Origin: an uncultured Gammaproteobacteria bacterium
GTDB taxonomy: Bacteria > Pseudomonadota > Gammaproteobacteria > SZUA-140
Direction: 5' to 3'
Length of the DNA stretch: 50,059 nucleotides
Assembly (NCBI GenBank): GCA_945787155.1
Contig: CALZHD010000005.1
Coordinates: 1 to 50,059 of the forward strand
The position numbers and the translations under genes were made by a program. The first letter of the stretch is position 1; every line of letters starts with the position of its first letter. Under the pieces are notes generated by a model. It was not told the origin of the DNA. It saw only the letters and a program-made list of their open reading frames with translations, and ran no database searches. Below are positions 45,053-50,059 of this stretch, piece by piece.

Positions 45053-45988
45053 CGGGTCGGACCCGCCTAAACCTCTAATACTACTCAACTATCATCTAAT
45101 AAACAGTCCTTTTTTACGCTTATATGGCTGTTTTTAGCACCAAAATGCACATCATAACCTGCGCCCTCTTCTCGTATGGCGAATCCTTCATTCATCTCGA
45201 CAATGGCCCGCTTGTGCGCCTTCAGTCCAAGCGTCTCTTTGACCGCTTCAACATATGCCATACTACCCACGGCCAGGCTACTCGACCAACTTGCTTCACG
45301 CATTGATGTCTCCGCCATTAATTCTGCTTCAACCCAACGCCTATGCATGGCGCGCAATGCTTCATCATCTTTTATATCCCACAACGCATTGAGTAAGGGA
45401 CGATCAATGATGCCACCTCGCTGCGGTGGGTTTTGTATCTCATGATAACCGCTCCACAACCAGGCGGATGGGTGTGTGACGACACCAGCGCGTACCATGT
45501 TTAGGTCGATATACACCATACAACGCGATAGGTGCTCCCCTCGCTCAATGGCCGTGGCATGGTAGCGATCTTCCCAATAGGCCCCTTTGCGCTGCTTCCG
45601 TTGGTTGTATTGTTGGGCTGTTCGCCCGGCAATTAGTTGCAGGCTTTTTGGGATGGCTTTCTTTCCGTCATCCATGACGAGGAGGTGGATGTGGTTCGAG
45701 GTGACGATATAGTTGATCACACGCAGGCCATAACGTCGTGTCGCTTGATAAAGCCAGCGAACCCAGCATTGACGATCTCGTGCGAACTTGAGCAGAAATT
45801 CCTGTTTATGACAACGGTGTGTGATGTGCCAGACATGACCGGGGATAAAATAGCGATTCGCTCTAGGCATTTCCCTTCACTCCTTGAAAGGTATGATTTC
45901 ACCATTGAAATTGGCCCATTAAGGCCATTTTAAGCGCTTATTCTAACCTTTTATTTTGACTATACAAGGAGTTGCTTTGGTCCGACCC
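45053..45988 (-). mobile_element. REP-associated (Y1/HUH) transposase unit
   Basis: The transposase gene is flanked by inverted short ends: gggtcggacc (45053-45062) and ggtccgaccc (45979-45988). Left of the gene, 45030-45076 can fold (gaggttt...taaacctc), with the end motif in the loop area. Right of it, aggcc/ggcc palindromes precede the end. This is the layout of RAYT-type units: HUH transposase plus REP-like hairpins. A second right end without transposase is at 44210-44330. Confidence 0.75.
45085..45870 (-). CDS. REP-associated tyrosine transposase (RAYT)
   Basis: This 261-residue protein of the Y1 transposase (IS200-like, TnpA_REP) family has the N-terminal YFIPGHVWHITHRC segment, the HUH metal motif in NHIHLLV, the catalytic Tyr in AQQYNQRKQRKGAYWEDRYH, and RCMVYIDLNMVRAGVV, all typical of RAYTs. 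The last about 80 residues are lineage-specific. RAYTs move or maintain REP hairpins and are usually single-copy domesticated genes. The ATG is preceded by gaagggaa. It appears intact. Confidence 0.9.
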   Translation of the reverse strand: MPRANRYFIPGHVWHITHRCHKQEFLLKFARDRQCWVRWLYQATRRYGLRVINYIVTSNHIHLLVMDDGKKAIPKSLQLIAGRTAQQYNQRKQRKGAYWEDRYHATAIERGEHLSRCMVYIDLNMVRAGVVTHPSAWLWSGYHEIQNPPQRGGIIDRPLLNALWDIKDDEALRAMHRRWVEAELMAETSMREASWSSSLAVGSMAYVEAVKETLGLKAHKRAIVEMNEGFAIREEGAGYDVHFGAKNSHISVKKDCLLDDS

Positions 45989-46189
45989 TCAGCCGTCTCA
46001 GCCGATCTTGGCTATCGCACAAAGAATGGCACAGCATTATCCCTGAATGATCTTGTTGCCGAGGTTGAAGCAGGCAAACGCAATTTAGAAGTATTCACCT
46101 TGCGAGGTAAACAATATGTACGTCGACCTGCCAATGATATCGATGCTGATAACTTGAGCAAACTCCCTGTTGAACGCTACGCGGGTTGA
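45956..46189 (+). CDS. Small protein, probably 5'-truncated (DUF3892-like)
   Basis: A 77-codon ORF. Its first about 11 codons lie in the RAYT element end, and the rest (GYRTKNGTALSLNDLVAEVE, then YVRRPANDIDADNLSKLP) resembles DUF3892 proteins, which end in DxxxxDNLxxLP. The family's usual N-terminus (short beta strands) is absent, and no Met lies in the conserved part. The element probably inserted near the 5' end. It may now be expressed from the fused start or be dead. A terminator follows at 46237. Confidence 0.5.
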   Translation: MTIQGVALVRPSAVSADLGYRTKNGTALSLNDLVAEVEAGKRNLEVFTLRGKQYVRRPANDIDADNLSKLPVERYAG

Positions 46190-46236
46190 TAGAGATAACA
46201 GGTCGGTGACAGGCCGTTTAATCACTATTTAATAGC

Positions 46237-46261
46237 AAAGCCGTCTTAGGGCGGCTTTTTT
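46237..46261 (+). terminator. Intrinsic terminator
   Basis: A stem agccgtc/ggcggct (one G-T pair) with a short loop is followed by six T. It ends the small DUF3892-like gene. Confidence 0.75.
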
Positions 46262-46307
46262 ATATCCGGACTCGCTGGTGTAAACAGTTCTAACGCATAT
46301 CAAACTC

Positions 46308-46342
46308 AAAAAAAGGGCCACCCAAACGGGCAGCCCTTTTTT
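46308..46342. terminator. Bidirectional intrinsic terminator
   Basis: Symmetric a7-gggc...gccc-t6 with an inner ccc/ggg pair. It serves parC on the minus strand and the small gene on the plus strand. Confidence 0.85.
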
Positions 46343-46367
46343 ACTTCACAAGGCCTACATTACCCTG

Positions 46368-48623
46368 CTATTTCTCCTCAACCTCCACCCGCTCAACCCG
46401 CTGAAAGCCGCGTGGCAACTTATTACCGCGACGACCCCGCTCACCCTCATAGGCCGCAAGATCTTTCGCTTTGAGGTTCAGGTGACGTTGCCCTGAGTAG
46501 ACTACCAACGTCGCCTTCTCGGGCACGATCGTCATCGCGACCACATACTCTTCACGCTCGGCCACACGCTTTGATGGAATCCCAATCACCTTAATCCCTT
46601 TACCCTTAGTGAGCGTTGGCAGTTCACCCACCGGATTGACCAGCATACGCCCTTCAGTGGTGATCGACACCACAAGATCAGTCGCCGCATTACGCAGTGG
46701 CGCAGGGGTTAATACCTGCGCCCCCTTCGGTAGTGACAACAACACCTTGCCCGCCTTGTTTTTGGTGAACATGTCACTGAGCTTACCGATAAAACCGTAA
46801 CCGGCATCGGAGGCGATCAGGTACTGATCATCCGCGCCGCCCATCATCACCCCTTTAAAGCTCGCACCGTCCGGTGAATTGAGACGACCACTCAACGGTT
46901 CTCCGTGGCCCCGTGCCGATGGCAAGGTATGTGCCGGCACGGCGTAACAGCGCCCGGTACTGTCGATAAAGATCGACGACTGATTACTGCGCCCACGTGC
47001 GGCCGAGGCAAAGCTATCCCCCGACTTATAGGTGATGGATAAAGGATCCATCTCATGCCCCTTGGCAGAACGGACCCAACCCTTTTCAGAAAGGATGACG
47101 GTGACAGGCTCGGCTGGTGTCAGCGCGGTCTCATCCATCGCCGCCGCGGCATCACGTACCACAATCGGTGAACGACGATCATCGCCATACGCCTCAGCAT
47201 CGGCGATCAGCTCTTTACGAATCAGCGTCTTCAGGCGCGCCTTTGATCCGAGTGTCTTCTCCAGCATGTCTCGTTCTTTGGCAAGCTCTTCCTGCTCGGC
47301 GCGAATCTTCATCTCTTCCAGACGCGCCAACTGGCGCAGCTTGGTATCGAGGATGTAGTCGGTCTGCTCTTCGCTGAGGTCGAAGCGCTTCATCAACACC
47401 TGCTTCGGCTTATCCTCGGTGCGGATGATGTGGATCACCTCATCGATATTGAGGAACGCAACCAGCAAACCATCCAACAGATGGAGACGACGGATCACTT
47501 TATCGAGACGGTATTGCAGACGGCGGCGCACGGTCTCGGTACGGAACACCAGCCACTCTTTCAACATCGAACGCAGATCTTTCACCTGCGGCTTGCCATC
47601 GATACCGATGACGTTGAAGTTGGCGCGATAGGTACGCTCCAGATCGGTAGTGGCAAACAGATGCGACATCAGTGAATCGACATCCACCCGGTTCGAGCGC
47701 GGTGTGATCACCAGGCGGGTCGGGTTTTCATGATCCGACTCATCGCGCAGATCTTCCACCATCGGCAGCTTCTTCGCCGTCATCTGATTCGCGATCTGTT
47801 CCAGCACCTTGGCTCCCGAGACATGATGCGGCAGTGCGGTGACGATGATATCGCCATCTTCGCGCTCATAGATCGCACGCATGCGTACACTGCCGTTACC
47901 AGTCTCATAAAGCTTGAGGATATCGGCCTGCGGCGTGATGATCTCCGCATCGGTCGGGAAGTCCGGCCCTTTAATATGTTCACACAGTGCGGCCAGGTCT
48001 GCTTTTGGTTCATCTAATAGATGAACACAGGCACTAACGACTTCTCGCATATTGTGCGGCGGGATATCAGTCGCCATGCCGACGGCAATGCCAGTGGTGC
48101 CATTCAACAACACATTCGGTACCCGTGCCGGCAGCACCGACGGTTCATCGAGGGTGCCATCAAAGTTCGGCGCCCACTCGACCGTGCCCTGCCCCACCTC
48201 GGAGAGCAGTAGCTCTGAGTAACGGGTCATGCGCGATTCGGTGTAACGCATCGCGGCAAAAGACTTGGGGTCATCGGTCGAGCCCCAGTTGCCCTGCCCA
48301 TCGATAAATGGATAGCGGGTCGAGAACGGCTGTGCCATCAACACCATCGCCTCGTAACAGGCGGAATCACCATGGGGATGGAATTTACCCAACACATCAC
48401 CGACGGTGCGCGCCGATTTCTTGAACTTCGCCGTCGCTGTGAGTCCCAGTTCCGACATCGCATAGGCGATGCGTCGCTGTACCGGCTTCATGCCATCGCC
48501 GATGTTGGGCAGCGCGCGATCGAGAATCACGTACATCGAATAATTGAGGTAGGACTCCTCAGTAAAGGTCTTGAGCGGCATGCGCTCGATGCCGTCGTCC
48601 TGGCGTCCTTGAATATCGCTCAT
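46368..48623 (-). CDS. parC: DNA topoisomerase IV subunit A
   Basis: This 751-residue breakage-reunion subunit of topoisomerase IV separates daughter chromosomes. It shows [37 protein letters not shown] and [15 protein letters not shown] with the active-site Tyr127. The C-terminal beta-pinwheel domain is short, as expected for ParC rather than GyrA, and there is no full GyrA-box QRRGGKG. The quinolone-region residues corresponding to E. coli Ser80 and Glu84 are Ser87 and Glu91, the sensitive type. parE is not adjacent. Confidence 0.95.
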   Translation of the reverse strand: MSDIQGRQDDGIERMPLKTFTEESYLNYSMYVILDRALPNIGDGMKPVQRRIAYAMSELGLTATAKFKKSARTVGDVLGKFHPHGDSACYEAMVLMAQPFSTRYPFIDGQGNWGSTDDPKSFAAMRYTESRMTRYSELLLSEVGQGTVEWAPNFDGTLDEPSVLPARVPNVLLNGTTGIAVGMATDIPPHNMREVVSACVHLLDEPKADLAALCEHIKGPDFPTDAEIITPQADILKLYETGNGSVRMRAIYEREDGDIIVTALPHHVSGAKVLEQIANQMTAKKLPMVEDLRDESDHENPTRLVITPRSNRVDVDSLMSHLFATTDLERTYRANFNVIGIDGKPQVKDLRSMLKEWLVFRTETVRRRLQYRLDKVIRRLHLLDGLLVAFLNIDEVIHIIRTEDKPKQVLMKRFDLSEEQTDYILDTKLRQLARLEEMKIRAEQEELAKERDMLEKTLGSKARLKTLIRKELIADAEAYGDDRRSPIVVRDAAAAMDETALTPAEPVTVILSEKGWVRSAKGHEMDPLSITYKSGDSFASAARGRSNQSSIFIDSTGRCYAVPAHTLPSARGHGEPLSGRLNSPDGASFKGVMMGGADDQYLIASDAGYGFIGKLSDMFTKNKAGKVLLSLPKGAQVLTPAPLRNAATDLVVSITTEGRMLVNPVGELPTLTKGKGIKVIGIPSKRVAEREEYVVAMTIVPEKATLVVYSGQRHLNLKAKDLAAYEGERGRRGNKLPRGFQRVERVEVEEK

Positions 48624-48791
48624 CTAAAACCTAATATCCTGCTGAAAATTGGCCCATTATACGCAGCTGTCGACTAAGTAACAGTGCCCTGAGTTGCAGA
48701 TTATGATAACCCTACCGTTTTCTACCTTGAAATCCTGCCTTAACTGGCGTAAATTTCGCCCTCTCTAATGGACCAACATTCAGGAATTAAC

Positions 48792-49505
48792 ATGTCAAAT
48801 ACAGGAAAAATAGCTCTCATCAGCGCCCTCTTTTTCTCTGCCCCACTCTACGCTGCCGAAGGCGACAGCGAGTGGAATGGCGAGGTCGAATTGGGAATAG
48901 TCAGCACCAGTGGTAACACTGAGACTAGCACCATCAACCTCAACACCAAGCTGGAAAACAATCGCGAGCAGTGGAAACACCTGATCCTGTTCAATACCCT
49001 GCACAGCAGCAGCGAGGACAACAGCACTGCTGAGCGTTATGTGTTAATCGGCAAATCCGATTACAAGATCGATGCCATTAGCTACGCCTTTGGTCGTGTC
49101 AGTTATGAAGATGACCGCTTCAGTGGTTTTGAATACCAGGCCACCGAGGTGCTTGGTTATGGACGCAAGATCATTCAGGAGCCGACACTGAAACTCGACG
49201 TCGAAGGCGGCCCAGGTATGCGTCAGAGCAAAGCGGAAAATGCTTCTAGCGAGAATGAAGGGATTTTATATCTCTCCGGTAATCTCAAATGGGATATCAG
49301 TGAGACATCGCGCTTCACAGAAGACCTTTTCACCGAAATCGGTGAAGATATCACCATCACAAAATCGGTCACTGGACTCAAGGCCCAGATTAATGGCGAC
49401 CTTGCGATGCGCGTTACCTTCACTGCGAAGCACACTTCAAAAGTCCCTGCGCCGAAGAAGAAAGTCGACACTGAAACCGGTATCTCACTGGTCTATAGCT
49501 TCTAG
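48792..49505 (+). CDS. DUF481 family outer-membrane protein
   Basis: This protein of about 237 residues is of the DUF481 (YdiY-like) family. The start at 48792 gives a signal peptide (GKIALISALFFSAPLYAA) and is preceded by aggaat; an ATG at 48768 adds eight residues. The mature part is a repeated beta-strand pattern: WNGEVELGIVSTSGNTETSTINLNTKL is the typical first strand pair, and it ends VDTETGISLVYSF with a C-terminal Phe, the outer-membrane barrel signal. Role in E. coli is linked to salt or acid stress; here it is unknown. Confidence 0.88.
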   Translation: MSNTGKIALISALFFSAPLYAAEGDSEWNGEVELGIVSTSGNTETSTINLNTKLENNREQWKHLILFNTLHSSSEDNSTAERYVLIGKSDYKIDAISYAFGRVSYEDDRFSGFEYQATEVLGYGRKIIQEPTLKLDVEGGPGMRQSKAENASSENEGILYLSGNLKWDISETSRFTEDLFTEIGEDITITKSVTGLKAQINGDLAMRVTFTAKHTSKVPAPKKKVDTETGISLVYSF

Positions 49506-49506
49506 A

Positions 49507-49527
49507 AAAGCCTAAATATTAGGCTTT
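49507..49527. terminator. Hairpin after the DUF481 gene
   Basis: A perfect 9-bp stem aaagcctaa/ttaggcttt with a 3-base loop starts two bases after the stop. The T run after it is short (ttt then cc), so it may act as a weak terminator for either strand. Confidence 0.6.
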
Positions 49528-49539
49528 CCAACCCCATGC

Positions 49540-49572
49540 ATTACGGCCAATCTAAATCTGATTGGCCGTAAT
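49540..49572. repeat. Perfect 13-bp inverted repeat
   Basis: attacggccaatc and its exact complement enclose seven bases. Without a T run after it, it could be a second terminator, an operator or a transcript stabiliser in the 153-base gap before the next gene. Confidence 0.7.
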
Positions 49573-49658
49573 ATTATAATATCCTTAAGTTATAATATCA
49601 TTGCCCCACCTTCCCCAATACATATATAAATATACTAACTTTATAATTGGGAAAAACC

Positions 49659-50059
49659 ATGAAGATCAATGCTGTAATAATTTCAACCATTATGCTATGT
49701 ATATTTTCCAATACACATGCAAGCATAGATGAGTATGTTGGTGCAAGTTACGGTAAGACTAGCATTTCAACTGGTATCGTCCCGACTACCGCGACACTAG
49801 ACCAAAAAGATAGTGGCTTCAAACTCATTTACGGACTTCAATTTAATAAAATGTTCGCGCTCGAATTAGCCTACCATGATTTCGGGGACGCATCGCTAAC
49901 TGGAAAAAGTGGCGATCAATTTACACTTAAAAACAACAAAACTTTCACCTTTCTCCAAAATAAAACACTCTTATATTCGGCAAGTGCATTTTCAATTAAT
50001 GGCGTTATATCACGTAACATAACCCCATCTTTATCGTTATTAGGCAAACTAGGCTTAAG
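49659..50059 (+). CDS. Outer-membrane beta-barrel protein (3' cut by window)
   Basis: An ATG at 49659 opens a frame that stays open to the window end (133 codons). The signal peptide is clear: MKINAVIISTIMLCIFSNTHA, in which ASI begins the mature part. It continues with EYVGASYGKTSISTG, an amphipathic strand pattern, and AYHDFGDASLTG, typical of OmpA-like/OmpW-like beta-barrel domains (PF13505 type). The upstream sequence ataattgggaaaaaacc lacks a strong Shine-Dalgarno. The rest of the gene lies outside the window, so the exact family is open. Confidence 0.75.
   Translation, partial: MKINAVIISTIMLCIFSNTHASIDEYVGASYGKTSISTGIVPTTATLDQKDSGFKLIYGLQFNKMFALELAYHDFGDASLTGKSGDQFTLKNNKTFTFLQNKTLLYSASAFSINGVISRNITPSLSLLGKLGL

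Noticed and set aside
31718-46200. Integron or prophage island
   Set aside because: No integrase, attC-type core sites, capsid or terminase genes were found; repeats differ from attC sites.

Overview
The window looks like chromosomal DNA of a free-living gammaproteobacterium, possibly from a lithotrophic or sulfur-oxidising lineage. The evidence is the protein family mix: ParC of Escherichia coli type, a large NAD-dependent glutamate dehydrogenase, GlcDEF, an NspS/MbaA-like polyamine/c-di-GMP pair, a SixA-like phosphatase, DUF481 and DUF445 proteins, and a membrane-bound spermidine-synthase-like protein. I cannot name the species. No tRNA, rRNA, CRISPR array, integrase or phage gene was recognised.

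Layout. Positions 1-3307 hold three overlapping complex I/Mrp-type antiporter-like subunits (the first is cut by the window edge). 3366-8079 is a large NAD-glutamate dehydrogenase on the minus strand, split in two by an internal deletion with loss of frame. 8401-10785 is a phosphoketolase. 10891-15565 (minus) holds two tiny membrane ORFs and a run of three SAM-fold proteins: exported protein-isoaspartate methyltransferase, membrane spermidine-synthase-like protein, CheR-like methyltransferase. 15656-20165 (minus) is a glycogen/alpha-glucan module (GH13 enzyme and GT35 phosphorylase). 20482-27299 (minus) is a string of small genes: cytochrome c, FHA membrane protein, trypsin-like protease, CHMI-type tautomerase, SPOUT RNA methylase, lipase, a YtfI/YtfJ-like pair and an exported protein. 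A 170-bp MITE-like inverted repeat (27559-27728) precedes glcDEF (27761-31717).

From 31.7 to 46.2 kb the window becomes an accessory mosaic. It contains a DUF808 gene remnant, an AT-rich orphan DUF4157 protein, an FKBP lipoprotein, a polyamine-binding protein gene with an internal amber codon followed by a CACHE-HAMP-GGDEF-EAL gene, a truncated second copy of the sixA 3' end, a GDSL lipase, an aminotransferase, intact sixA, and a REP-associated (Y1/HUH) transposase element with a second, transposase-less end. Several interspersed repeat copies tie these pieces together. From 46.3 kb the content returns to housekeeping type: parC, a DUF481 outer-membrane protein and a partial beta-barrel protein running off the window end.

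How the genes may work together. The alpha-glucan enzymes can feed sugar phosphates to the phosphoketolase, which yields acetyl phosphate. GlcDEF oxidises glycolate to glyoxylate, useful in an autotroph with photorespiration-like losses. The binding protein and GGDEF-EAL protein match the known NspS-MbaA arrangement that links external polyamines to c-di-GMP. The most unusual points are the amber codon in the NspS-like gene, the orphan DUF4157 protein, the sixA-end duplication bracketing a 2.8-kb two-gene segment, and the broken glutamate dehydrogenase.
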